Source of the DNA: Actinomycetota bacterium
GTDB taxonomy: Bacteria; Actinomycetota; Actinomycetes; Nanopelagicales; Nanopelagicaceae
Length of the DNA stretch: 10,293 nucleotides
Assembly: GCA_009702465.1 (NCBI GenBank)
Contig: WLHY01000023.1
Coordinates: 1-10,293 of the forward strand
Direction: 5' to 3'
Below the pieces are notes generated by a model. The model was given only the letters and a program-made list of their open reading frames with translations. It was not told where the DNA came from and did no database searches. The first letter of the stretch is position 1. Every line of letters starts with the position of its first letter. This document shows positions 1 to 8,200 of this stretch, piece by piece. Both the position numbers and the translations under genes were made by a program.

Positions 1-2
1 AT

Positions 3-74
3 GAAGGAACAGGTAAATCATTAGCTAAAGATCCAAAGGTTATTGAGCTTTACTTAGGTACCCTCGCCAAATAG
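3..74 (+). CDS. livF: Branched-chain amino acid ABC transporter ATP-binding protein, C-terminal fragment (LivF-like)
   Basis: Only the last 23 codons and the TAG stop are inside the window; the gene begins upstream. The readable tail has the pattern G-T-G-x-x-L-x-x-D-P-K-V-I-x-x-Y-L-G, which closes LivF/LivG-type ATPases of the hydrophobic amino acid transport family. The GTG...DPKV version is closer to LivF than to LivG, and livF is usually last in a liv operon, which fits the terminator that follows. These cytosolic ATPases power the LivH/LivM permease. It converges on the gene at 139-1368, which encodes a matching type of substrate-binding protein. No Walker motifs are visible, so the assignment rests on the tail motif and the neighbour. 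Confidence 0.68.
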   Translation, partial: EGTGKSLAKDPKVIELYLGTLAK

Positions 75-90
75 ATTTTCAGATACATAA

Positions 91-126
91 AAATAAGGCC
101 CACCAAATTAATGGTGGGCCTTATTT
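91..126. terminator. Bidirectional intrinsic terminator between convergent genes
   Basis: A perfect inverted repeat with 15-bp arms (91-105, AAATAAGGCCCACCA; 112-126 is its exact reverse complement) surrounds a 6-nt loop, AATTAA. The core GGCCCACCA/TGGTGGGCC is GC-rich. Each arm ends in an A/T-rich run, so either strand's transcript has a U-rich 3' side (TTATTTATTT on plus, TTATTTTTATG on minus). It lies 16 bases after the plus-strand ATPase stop and 12 bases beyond the minus-strand binding-protein stop, where a shared terminator would be expected. Confidence 0.88.
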
Positions 127-138
127 ATTTAATAGGTA

Positions 139-1368
139 TTACTCGCCAGCTGGGACATCTCCTGAGATGAACTGCTCTGGACGTGGTACATAAGCATCAT
201 TTGCTGTGTACTCGTATACACCCATTGTCGCCTTTGAAGGATCGCCATTAGCTGCGAAATCGATTGGACCGGATACACCGTCATAATCGATATCTGTGCC
301 TGCTGCGATAAGAGCCTTGCAATCTGCGAAGGTTGTACATTTTGTACCACCAGATGAAACTGAAATCAGGTTATCGCGGATTGACTGACCATCTGTCTTT
401 CCGGCCTGCTCAGCTGCTAATGCAATAAGAATTGTTGCATCATATGACTCTGGAGCGTATGAGAAATCCTCTAGAGCAGGATCTACAGCTAACAAACGAG
501 CACGTAGCTCGCCATCAGTGTAAACGCCTGGCAGGGTTGCTTTAACACCTGTCATAACGCCTGCTGGAAGATCTTTGTATGCGCCACCTGAAAGGTTTCC
601 GTCTACTAAGTATGTCTTAACATTCTTAGGACCGATTCCTTGCTTGATTAGCTCTGTAAGGATCTTAGTTGTCTCTTCGAAACCAATGATCGCAATTGCA
701 TCTGGCTTTGCAGCCTTTGCCTTTGCAACATCAGCAGCAAACTCGGCAGCCTGTGGATCATAAACAATATCTGTTGATGTTCCAGTAAATGCTGCACGTG
801 CGTACTTAGACAAGCCAACTCCGTAAGCATCATCCATGGTTAAGAAGACAGCGTTCTTTGCGCCATTCTTTGCCATTAGCTGTCCAAGAACTGCTCCTTG
901 GAAGGTATCAGATGGTGCAGTACGGAAGTAGTAACCGTCATCTGCGTAATCTGAAAGAGTTGGGGATGTATTTGCTGGTGACATTTGAACAATGCCAGCA
1001 GTTGTAATTTTATCAATAACAGTTAGTGATACTCCTGATGATGCAGCACCGATGATTGCGCCAACACCAGCTGCGATGTGTGCATCAGCAGTTTGTTGTG
1101 CAATATCAGAGCTAGTATCGCCTGAGTCACCGCGAAGGTGTTCTACATCTTTTCCTAGAACTCCACCGGCAGCGTTGATATCTTGGATAGCAAGATCGAT
1201 ACCAGCAAACTCTGGTGGTCCAAGGAATGCTAAGTTACCTGTCTCAGGTAATAGCGATCCAATCTTTAGCGCACCAGAACCGTCATTGCCACTGCTTGAA
1301 CATCCAGCTAGAAGTAAGCCAGAGATAGCAATTGCAACAGCAGCAGATGCTTTGTTGAATTTCTTCAT
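139..1368 (-). CDS. livK: Branched-chain amino acid-type ABC transporter substrate-binding lipoprotein (LivK-like)
   Basis: A 409-residue extracytoplasmic ligand-binding protein of the Peripla_BP_6 (LivJ/LivK) family. It would capture a hydrophobic or other amino acid at the cell surface and pass it to a LivHMGF permease. Residues 1-23 are a lipoprotein signal: MKKFNK, a hydrophobic stretch, then the lipobox L-A-G-C with lipid-modified Cys23 and a Ser/Gly-rich linker. The mature part opens with the typical LKIGSLLPETG strand and continues with FAGIDLAIQDINAAGG and the AIIGAASSGVS ligand-loop region. Cys344 and Cys350 (KCTTFADCK) are the only other cysteines and may form a disulfide. The ATG at 1368 is supported by AGAGGA six bases upstream. 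The gene converges on the LivF-like tail, so this liv system would be split over two opposing units. Ligand specificity cannot be read from the sequence; amides, urea or other solutes are possible. Confidence 0.9.
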   Translation of the reverse strand: MKKFNKASAAVAIAISGLLLAGCSSSGNDGSGALKIGSLLPETGNLAFLGPPEFAGIDLAIQDINAAGGVLGKDVEHLRGDSGDTSSDIAQQTADAHIAAGVGAIIGAASSGVSLTVIDKITTAGIVQMSPANTSPTLSDYADDGYYFRTAPSDTFQGAVLGQLMAKNGAKNAVFLTMDDAYGVGLSKYARAAFTGTSTDIVYDPQAAEFAADVAKAKAAKPDAIAIIGFEETTKILTELIKQGIGPKNVKTYLVDGNLSGGAYKDLPAGVMTGVKATLPGVYTDGELRARLLAVDPALEDFSYAPESYDATILIALAAEQAGKTDGQSIRDNLISVSSGGTKCTTFADCKALIAAGTDIDYDGVSGPIDFAANGDPSKATMGVYEYTANDAYVPRPEQFISGDVPAGE

Positions 1369-1373
1369 TGTTT

Positions 1374-1380
1374 TCCTCTC
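1374..1380 (-). promoter_or_regulatory. Shine-Dalgarno site of the livK-like gene
   Basis: On the minus strand GAGAGGA stands six to seven bases before the ATG at 1368. It is the clearest ribosome-binding site in the window and fixes the start just ahead of the lipoprotein signal. Confidence 0.8.
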
Positions 1381-1392
1381 GGTTTGCCCACA

Positions 1393-1440
1393 TCCATCAA
1401 GGTAATTTCCAACTGCAAGCAGTTTTGATCACTCAATGGA
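1393..1440 (-). promoter_or_regulatory. Possible structured 5' leader of the livK-like mRNA
   Basis: Read on the minus strand, an outer stem can form between TCCATTGAG (1440-1432) and CTTGATGGA (1401-1393): nine pairs including two G-U. It encloses a perfect inner inverted repeat AACTGC/GCAGTT (1424-1419 and 1416-1411) with a two-base centre, which as RNA would close with a CUUG tetraloop and five pairs. The structure ends 12 bases before the Shine-Dalgarno site. It matches no riboswitch class I recognise. It could be an operator or chance pairing instead. Confidence 0.25.
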
Positions 1441-1553
1441 GGAGGCGCAAAGTTTAACTTCCCGAGTAAAGATAGGTAAAATCCCGAGCCCTAAATACCT
1501 GATTTGACCCCAAAAATCATGGGTAAATATCAAAATTGTTATCTACTGGTGGG

Positions 1554-2189
1554 TCACCGGCCAAGATCAGGCATAAATTTGGGATCGATGACCGCCATCG
1601 CTACCTCTTTCATGGGGATGCGGCGATCCATTGCTGTTTTTTGAATCCAGGAGAATGCTTCCGGTTCAGATAGAGATAATCCGCTCATCAAAATTCCTTT
1701 AGCCTTCTCGATTAACTTTCTACTCTCTAAGCGATCATAAATATCTGCAACCTCCTCCTGCAATGATTTCATCTGCTTATGACGACTGATCGCAATCTCA
1801 ATCGCTGGAGTTAGATCATTTATTGAAAAGGGTTTTACTACATAAGCCATAACTCCCGCATCCCGCGCCCGTTCTACCAACTCTCGCTGGCTAAATGCAG
1901 TAAGCATTAATACAGGTGCAATTTTGATTATCTCCTGTGCTGCGGTGATGCCATCCATTAACGGCATCTTCACATCAAGAATTGCTAAATCTGGTTTGTG
2001 TAATTTAGCCATCTCTATGGCAACTGCGCCATTTTCAGCCTGAGCAATAACCTCATAACCAGCCTCAGTTAACATCTCAATCAAATCCAAACGAATTATG
2101 GTTTCATCCTCAGCAACCAAAATCCGGATTCTGGAATTTTGGGCTTGATTAGCTGATTGATCGTTGATGGAGTGATCAGATTGCATCAT
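1554..2189 (-). CDS. pdtaR: ANTAR-domain response regulator (PdtaR/Rv1626-type transcription antiterminator)
   Basis: A 211-residue two-component regulator. Residues 21-135 form a CheY-like receiver with the acidic pair Glu27/Asp28, phosphoacceptor Asp72 (LDVKMP), Thr97 (MLTAF) and Lys119 (VVKPF), so all switch residues are present. Residues about 140-200 are an ANTAR domain (LIEKAKGILM, then AFSWIQKTAMD), which in this family binds paired-hairpin RNA and prevents transcription termination. In mycobacteria PdtaR is activated by the soluble kinase PdtaS; no kinase is encoded here, so the partner must be elsewhere. The first 20 residues are a polar, probably disordered extension. Two ATGs stand in tandem at 2189 and 2186, and the first is one base past the tRNA 3' end. 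No other start is available before the receiver, because the next candidate codons fall inside its first strand. The second ATG is better spaced from the GAGG inside the tRNA. Confidence 0.93.
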   Translation of the reverse strand: MMQSDHSINDQSANQAQNSRIRILVAEDETIIRLDLIEMLTEAGYEVIAQAENGAVAIEMAKLHKPDLAILDVKMPLMDGITAAQEIIKIAPVLMLTAFSQRELVERARDAGVMAYVVKPFSINDLTPAIEIAISRHKQMKSLQEEVADIYDRLESRKLIEKAKGILMSGLSLSEPEAFSWIQKTAMDRRIPMKEVAMAVIDPKFMPDLGR

Positions 2190-2190
2190 G

Positions 2191-2263
2191 TGCCTCGAGT
2201 CGGATTCGAACCGACACTATACGGTTTTTGAGACCGTCCTCTCTACCGTTGGAGTACCGAGGC
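2191..2263 (-). tRNA. tRNA-Leu (anticodon CAA), 73 nt, short variable loop
   Basis: The cloverleaf folds by eye. The acceptor is GCCTCGG/TCGAGGC, closing with one G-U pair. The D stem is CTC/GAG with the 10-nt loop CAACGGTAGA carrying GG and the GGTAGA typical of leucine tRNAs. The anticodon stem is ACGGT/ACCGT around the loop CTCAAAA, so the anticodon is CAA and reads UUG. The T arm is GTCGG/CCGAC with loop TTCGAAT. The discriminator is A, as required for leucine. CCA is not encoded. The variable region is only ATAGT (5 nt), whereas leucine tRNAs are normally class II with a long variable arm and about 85 nt. It sits 40 bases after pyk and one base before pdtaR, a tRNA-Leu placement I recall from other actinobacteria. 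The position and anticodon are secure; the leucine identity is very likely. Confidence 0.93.
2193..2196 (-). promoter_or_regulatory. Only Shine-Dalgarno candidate for pdtaR, inside the tRNA acceptor stem
   Basis: GAGG on the minus strand is part of the 3' strand of the tRNA-Leu acceptor stem. It lies three bases before the ATG at 2189 and six before the ATG at 2186. It could serve pdtaR only on a transcript in which the tRNA is not folded or cut. After normal tRNA processing the site would be lost and the mRNA would be leaderless. Whether it is used is inference. Confidence 0.35.
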
Positions 2264-2272
2264 GAAGGTAGA

Positions 2273-2302
2273 AGTTTATGGCAGTTGGGGTGCAAATCTA
2301 AA
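2273..2302 (-). promoter_or_regulatory. Possible promoter of tRNA-Leu and pdtaR
   Basis: On the minus strand TTTAGA (2302-2297, four of six matches to TTGACA) is followed after 18 bases by TAAACT (2278-2273), which fits the actinobacterial TANNNT -10. Transcription would start near 2266, only a few bases before the mature tRNA 5' end at 2263. No hairpin separates pyk from the tRNA, so read-through from the glt-pyk unit is equally possible. Confidence 0.4.
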
Positions 2303-2303
2303 A

Positions 2304-3746
2304 TTAATTACGATAAGCAGGAGCTGCCCCGCCAACCGCATCACCAATTTTATGAACACGCATTGCGTTAATTGAGCCTGGAATACCAGGGGGTGATCCA
2401 GCAACAATTAAAACAAGATCGCCAATCTTTACTCGTTTGGATTCAATTAATAATGAATCTACCTGCATCACCATCTCATCGGTGTGATTAACCACTGCAG
2501 TCAACATTGGTTCAACTCCCCAAGATAGTGAGAGTCGGTTATATGTGCCGGCATCTGGTGTCATAGCAAGCATCGGAATTGGTGAACGTAATCTCGACAT
2601 CCGCCTTGCCGAATCTCCACTTTGAGTAAATGCAACTAGATACTTCGCGCCAACAATTGAGCCAACTTCAGTTGCAGCTTTAGTTATTGCACCACCTTTA
2701 GTGGCTGGTGAGTGCTTAAGTGGTGGTATCTGATCTAATGCCACCGTTTCAGTATGTTCGATAATTCGCGCCATGGTTTGAACCGTTTCGATTGGAAAAT
2801 CTCCAACCGAGGTCTCGCCAGATAACATCAAAGCATCTGCACCATCCAAAACCGCGTTTGCGCAATCTGTCGCCTCGGCTCTAGTTGGTCTTGAGTTTGA
2901 GATCATTGAATCAAGCATCTGAGTTGCAACAATCACCGGCTTTGCACTCTCACGCGCTAATGTGATGCAACGTTTTTGCACCATTGGTACCTCTTCTATT
3001 GGAAGCTCTACGCCAAGATCACCTCGAGCCACCATAATTCCATCAAATGCATCCACAATCTCCTGCAAATTCTCAACCGCTTGTGGCTTCTCTATCTTTG
3101 CAATTACTGGAATTCGAACTCCTACCTCATCCATAATTGCATGCACATCTTTGAGATCGGCGGCGCTTCGAACAAAGGATAAAGCTATGAAATCAGCTCC
3201 TGCCTGTAATCCCCATCTAAGGTCAGCTTTATCCTTGTCGGACAGTGCGGGCACAGAAACTGCAACTCCTGGCAGATTTAAACCTTTGTTATTACTTACA
3301 ACTCCCGGTTGGATAACTGTTGTGATTACATCATTTCCACTTACCTTTGTTACTTGGACAGTTACCTTGCCATCATCAATTAAAATGTAATCTCCCGCTT
3401 TGCAATCACCTGGCAGGCCTTTATATGTAGTTCCAACTCTGGTTTTAGTGCCATCGATGTCATCAGTTGTGATTGTAAATGTGTCTCCCCTAGATAATTC
3501 ATGGGGTCCATCTGTAAATCTTGCTAATCTGATCTTTGGCCCTTGTAAATCAACTAAAATTGCTACTGGCTTATTGGCATTTTTCGCTGCAGCTCTAACC
3601 ATATTTAATCGGGATTGATGTTCGGCATGGTCGCCATGAGAGAGATTTAAGCGGGCCATATTCATGCCAGCCTCAACTAGCTCAGCTATCTTTTCAACCG
3701 ACTCAACTGCCGGTCCGATTGTGCAAACTATTTTGGCCCGACGCAT
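2304..3746 (-). CDS. pyk: Pyruvate kinase
   Basis: Cytosolic enzyme that converts phosphoenolpyruvate and ADP to pyruvate and ATP at the end of glycolysis. The 480-residue length is normal for a bacterial pyruvate kinase without the extra C-terminal PEP-utilising domain. It starts MRRAKIVCTIGPA. Substrate and phosphate contacts are visible at Arg32, Asn34, Ser36 and His37 (ARLNLSHG) and Asp66 (DLQGPKIR). A B domain spans roughly residues 70-165. Catalytic Lys217 and metal ligand Glu219 lie in the signature VIAKIEKPQAVEN, the second metal ligand Asp243 in ARGDLGVE, and Thr275 in ATQMLDS. The regulatory C domain covers roughly 350-470. The start is nine bases after the gltD stop with only a weak AAGA upstream, which suggests translation coupled to gltD. 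It is followed by the tRNA-Leu. No missing residues or frameshift are seen. Confidence 0.97.
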   Translation of the reverse strand: MRRAKIVCTIGPAVESVEKIAELVEAGMNMARLNLSHGDHAEHQSRLNMVRAAAKNANKPVAILVDLQGPKIRLARFTDGPHELSRGDTFTITTDDIDGTKTRVGTTYKGLPGDCKAGDYILIDDGKVTVQVTKVSGNDVITTVIQPGVVSNNKGLNLPGVAVSVPALSDKDKADLRWGLQAGADFIALSFVRSAADLKDVHAIMDEVGVRIPVIAKIEKPQAVENLQEIVDAFDGIMVARGDLGVELPIEEVPMVQKRCITLARESAKPVIVATQMLDSMISNSRPTRAEATDCANAVLDGADALMLSGETSVGDFPIETVQTMARIIEHTETVALDQIPPLKHSPATKGGAITKAATEVGSIVGAKYLVAFTQSGDSARRMSRLRSPIPMLAMTPDAGTYNRLSLSWGVEPMLTAVVNHTDEMVMQVDSLLIESKRVKIGDLVLIVAGSPPGIPGSINAMRVHKIGDAVGGAAPAYRN

Positions 3747-3755
3747 TTGTTGATC

Positions 3756-5210
3756 TTAAACCATTAAGGGTCTTGCAGTTGGCTCAATCGGTGATGGTAA
3801 TTGAGTGTTGCCCGTTAAATACTTATCGACAGAGGCGGCGGCACTTCTTCCTTCTGCAATCGCCCAAACAATTAATGATTGGCCTCTACCAGCATCACCA
3901 CAGATAAAGACTCCCTCAGTTGCAGTGGCATAATCTTGATCTCGCTTAATGTTTCCGCGCTCATCAACCTCAACCTCTAGCTGTTGCAGTAATTGAGATT
4001 TCTCTGGGCCGGTAAATCCAAGGGCTAAGAAAACTAAATCCGCTGGAATTACTCGCTCTGAACCAGCTATCGGTTGAAACTTGCCATCAATTAATTGAGT
4101 TTCAATCAACTTCAAACCAGTTAAATTACCATTTGCATCCTTCAAAAACTCCTGTGTTGAGACGGAGTAGATTCGATCTCCTGCCTCTTCGTGGGCACTA
4201 CTTACTCGATACAACATTGGATAGGTAGGCCAAGGCTGCGAAGATGGGCGTTCATTTGTTGGGCGAGGCATGATTTCGAGTTGAGTAATTGATTTTGCAC
4301 CCTGTCTGATTGCAGTTCCTAAACAATCAGCGCCAGTATCGCCACCACCAAGAATTACTACATCCTTACCTGCGGCATTAATAGGTGAAGTTTCAATCTC
4401 AGCCAATGCTTGTTTATTACCCCATGGCAGATACTCCATTGCTTGGTAAACACCAATCGCATCACGGCCAGGTAGATCAAGGTCGCGCCAATTTGTTGCA
4501 CCGATTGCAACTACGACTGCATCATATTTGCTGCGCAATTGGGCACCAGTAATATCCTGGCCCACATTTACGCCAGTTCTAAATCTTGTTCCCTCTTGCT
4601 CCATTTGAAGCAATCGACGATCAACAATTGATTTCTCCATCTTGAACTCAGGAATTCCGTAACGCAATAATCCGCCAATTTTGTCGGCTCGCTCATAAAC
4701 CGCAACTGTATGGCCCGCTCTGGTTAATTGTTGAGCGGCAGCTAAGCCAGCTGGACCTGAACCAATTACCGCAACTGTTTTTCCACTCAAGCGATCTGGC
4801 GCCAATGGTTTTACCGCCTTTTCTAAAAAGGCTTCCTCAATAATCCGAAGCTCTACCTGCTTAATTGTTACCGCTTCAGCATTGATACCAACTACGCATG
4901 CGGTTTCACATGGCGCAGGACATAACCGGCCAGTGAACTCTGGGAAGTTATTTGTAGCATGCAATCTATCAATCGCTTCATTCTTGTCATTTCGCCAAAT
5001 TAAATCATTCCACTCTGGAATTAAGTTCCCCAGCGGACAACCTTGATGACAAAATGGAATTCCGCAATCCATACAGCGACCTGCTTGTTTTTGTAGCTGT
5101 GTGAAATCCTGCTCGAGGTAAACCTCTTTCCAATCTTTGATGCGTACATCTACTGGACGACGTTTTGGTAACTCGCGCGGAGTATTTAAAAATCCCTTTG
5201 GATCAGCCAT
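3756..5210 (-). CDS. gltD: Glutamate synthase small subunit (GltD)
   Basis: FAD and iron-sulfur subunit that takes electrons from NADPH and passes them to GltB for glutamate formation. Using the ATG at 5210 gives 484 residues (MADPKGFL...), the usual family length. N-terminal cysteines 46, 49, 54, 58 and 97, 101, 105 ([22 protein letters not shown]) supply the [4Fe-4S] clusters. An FAD-binding loop GSGPAG lies at 150-155, an NADPH-binding GGGDTG at 288-293, and the closing FAD motif GDAGRGQS at 438-445. An upstream in-frame ATG at 5252 would add 14 residues that overlap the gltB end and do not resemble the family, so it was not used. The start overlaps the gltB stop by eight bases (ATGGCTGA), a sign of translational coupling, and pyk follows after nine bases. 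Without enzymology, NADPH rather than NADH use is an assumption. Confidence 0.97.
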   Translation of the reverse strand: MADPKGFLNTPRELPKRRPVDVRIKDWKEVYLEQDFTQLQKQAGRCMDCGIPFCHQGCPLGNLIPEWNDLIWRNDKNEAIDRLHATNNFPEFTGRLCPAPCETACVVGINAEAVTIKQVELRIIEEAFLEKAVKPLAPDRLSGKTVAVIGSGPAGLAAAQQLTRAGHTVAVYERADKIGGLLRYGIPEFKMEKSIVDRRLLQMEQEGTRFRTGVNVGQDITGAQLRSKYDAVVVAIGATNWRDLDLPGRDAIGVYQAMEYLPWGNKQALAEIETSPINAAGKDVVILGGGDTGADCLGTAIRQGAKSITQLEIMPRPTNERPSSQPWPTYPMLYRVSSAHEEAGDRIYSVSTQEFLKDANGNLTGLKLIETQLIDGKFQPIAGSERVIPADLVFLALGFTGPEKSQLLQQLEVEVDERGNIKRDQDYATATEGVFICGDAGRGQSLIVWAIAEGRSAAASVDKYLTGNTQLPSPIEPTARPLMV

Positions 5211-8200
5211 TGATCGCCGCCATAACCGCAGTATCAACTGGCAATCCTTCACGGGTTGCCTTAGCCATTACCTCAAGTACTCGCGCATAATCACGTGGCA
5301 TGATCAAGGAAATTTTGTTTTTGTTTACTGTCCAGTTGCTTAGTAAATCCTTCGCTACCTGGGATTGCGTGGCCTGGAAGAAGTTTTCAATAGTACTGCG
5401 CAAAATTTCATCTTGATCAGCTGGAATACTTACTACATCAACCATCTCTGGGTTAACCATCCGTTGATCTAAATCAAGGACATAAGCCCGACCACCAGAC
5501 ATGCCAGCTGCAAAGTTTCGGCCAGTGCCACCAAGCACTACAACTGTGCCACCAGTCATGTATTCACAACCGTGGTCGCCAACACCTTCAACAACTGCAG
5601 TTGCACCAGAGTTACGCACACAGAACCTCTCGCCAACTACTCCCCTGATATAAATCTCACCAGATGTAGCGCCATAACCAATTACATTTCCGGCAATCAC
5701 ATTCTCATTTGATTTTAAAATCGCATCCTTATGAGGCTGAACAATTATTCGGCCACCTGATAAGCCTTTTCCAACATAATCATTGGCATCGCCAAACAAA
5801 CGTAAGGTTAAGCCGGCAGGAATGAATGCACCCAGAGATTGGCCAGCAGATCCATGCAGGGTCACATCAATAGTGTCAGCAGGTAATCCAACGCCCCCAA
5901 ATTTTCGACTGATCTCTGCACCCAGCATTGTGCCAACTGTGCGATTAACATTTCTGACCGGTAAGTTTATTTTTACCATTTCAGCTTTTTCTAATGCCGG
6001 CTTTGCCAATTTAATTAATTGATTATCCAATGCATTGGCTAAACCATGCTCCTGGGTAGTTGTGTTTTTGCGAGGAGCAGAGTCAAGTGGTGCAACCAAT
6101 AGCGGAGCTAGATCTAATCCGGCAGCTTTCCAATGCTCGATCGCTTTGCGGGTTTCAAGAAGTTCGACCTGGCCAACCGCCTCTGCCAATGTTTTGAAAC
6201 CTAGTTGAGCCAATAGTTGTCTTACCTCTTCTGCAATATATTGGAAGAAGGTTTCGACAAACTCTGGTTTTCCATTAAATTTCTTACGTAGCTCTGGATT
6301 TTGAGTAGCAACACCAACTGGGCAAGTATCTAGATGGCAAACTCTCATCATGATGCATCCTGAAACTACAAGAGGTGCTGTAGCAAACCCAAACTCCTCT
6401 GCCCCAAGAAGTGCAGCGATGATCACATCACGTCCAGTTTTCATCTGGCCATCTACTTGAACCACAATTCGATCTCGCAAACCATTTAACATCAAGGTTT
6501 GTTGAGTCTCTGCTAAACCTAACTCCCATGGTGCGCCTGCATGCTTTAATGAGGTCAAAGGTGATGCGCCAGTTCCGCCATCATGCCCGGAGATTAAAAC
6601 AACATCAGCGTGTGCTTTGCTAACGCCAGCGGCAACTGTTCCAACACCAACCTCAGCTACTAACTTCACATGTATTCGTGCATCATTATTTGAATTTTTC
6701 AAATCATGAATTAACTGCGCAAGATCTTCAATTGAGTAAATGTCATGGTGCGGTGGTGGTGAAATTAAACCAACTCCTGGTGTTGAGTACCTAACCTTTG
6801 CGATCCATGGATATACCTTGTTGCCCGGAAGTTGGCCACCTTCACCTGGTTTTGCTCCTTGTGCCATCTTGATCTGAATATCCTGGGCATTAACCAAGTA
6901 CTCACTTGTGACACCAAATCGACCGCTGGCAACCTGTTTGATTGCAGATTTGCGTGAATCACCATTGGCATCAGGGATATTACGAGCTGGATCCTCGCCA
7001 CCCTCACCAGTATTTGATTTTCCACCAAGACGATTCATCGCAATCGCTAAAGTTTCATGTGCTTCTTGAGAAATAGATCCGTATGACATCGCACCAGTTG
7101 CAAATCTCTTAAGAATCTCTGTAGCTGGCTCTACCTCATCAATTGAGATTGGTTGCCGCACGCCACTCTTAAACTCAAATAAGCCGCGCAAGGTCATCAA
7201 GGATTTAGATTGATCATCAACTAACTTTGTATACTGCTGGAAAATATCAAATCTTTTGTTCCGAGTTGCATGTTGCAACTTAAAGACAGTCTCTGGGTTG
7301 AATAGGTGTGGCTCGCCCTCACGGCGCCATTGGTACTCGCCACCTATCTGCAACCTCTTACTGCCTGGGACCTCGCCCCCTGGTGGATAAGCAATATGGT
7401 GACGCTTGATCGTTTCTTGAGCAATTACTTCTACGCCAACGCCACCTAATCTTGATGTTGCACCAACAAAGTACTCGCCGACAAACTCCTTTGATAAACC
7501 GATCGCTTCAAATATCTGTGCGCCGGTATAGGAAGCGATGGTTGAAACACCCATCTTTGACATTACCTTAAGTACACCTTTACCTAAAGATTTAATTAAA
7601 TTTCGAACCGCTTTCTCTGGTGTGATTCCAGTAATTACACCCTGTCGAACTAGATCTTCAGCACTCTCCATAGCAAGGTATGGATTTACGGCGGCGGCAC
7701 CAAAACCGATTAGCAATGCAACATGATGAACCTCGCGTACCTCACCTGACTCCACAACCAATCCAACCTTGGTACGAGTTTTCTCTCTAATTAGGTGGTG
7801 ATGCACAGCAGCGGTAAGCAACAATGATGGAATCGGAGCATTTTCAGCATCGCCATCTCGATCAGATAAAACAATAATTCTTGCGCCCTCGCTAATTGCC
7901 TTTGAAACCTCTGCGCGAATTTCGATCAATCTCCTCTTTAATGACTCGCCTGCACCGGCTATTGGAAAGAGGCCTTTAACTACATATGAAGAAAATCCTG
8001 GATGGTCGCCATCTGCGTTTACATGAATGATCTTTGCTAACTCATCATTATCAATTACTGGGAACTGCAAAGAGATTTGTCGGCAGGATGATGGGCCTGG
8101 ATCTAGAAGATTGTGCTCTGGACCAATTGATCCACCCAGTGAGGTAACCAGCTCTTCACGAATAGCATCAAGTGGTGGATTGGTTACCTGTGCAAAGAGT

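Larger units (their letters stand above)
1369..1553 (-). other. Intergenic region upstream of livK-like gene, containing leader structure and direct repeat
   Basis: A non-coding gap of 185 bases, the longest here, lies between the pdtaR stop and the livK-like start, so the livK promoter should be inside it. I cannot pick a convincing -35/-10 pair. TATCTT (1474-1469) and TACCTT (1404-1399) fit the TANNNT pattern, but neither has a good -35 partner. TTGATA at 1533-1528 resembles a -35 but has no -10 at the right distance. Two elements stand out: nested inverted repeats at 1393-1440, and the 7-base direct repeat CTCGGGA at 1488-1482 and 1466-1460 (22-base period). The pdtaR 3' end has only weak hairpins (for example ACCC/GGGT around 1524-1507), so no strong terminator is seen and read-through into livK is possible. 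Confidence 0.5.

Noticed and set aside
1365..1397. A 10-codon upstream ORF whose TGA overlaps the livK-like ATG
   Set aside because: It has no Shine-Dalgarno and no recognisable amino acid bias such as a run of Leu/Val/Ile codons for attenuation. Such short frames are expected by chance.
1369..1553. An ANTAR target (paired hexaloop hairpins) between pdtaR and livK
   Set aside because: The attraction was that the regulator lies directly upstream. I found no pair of hairpins with 6-nt loops bearing A at position 1 and G at position 4, and no overlapping terminator.
5203..5252. A longer gltD start at 5252 (14 extra residues, [14 protein letters not shown]...)
   Set aside because: The extension lies wholly within the end of gltB and resembles no GltD N-terminus. 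The ATG at 5210 gives the family-typical MADPKGFL start and the common short stop/start overlap.
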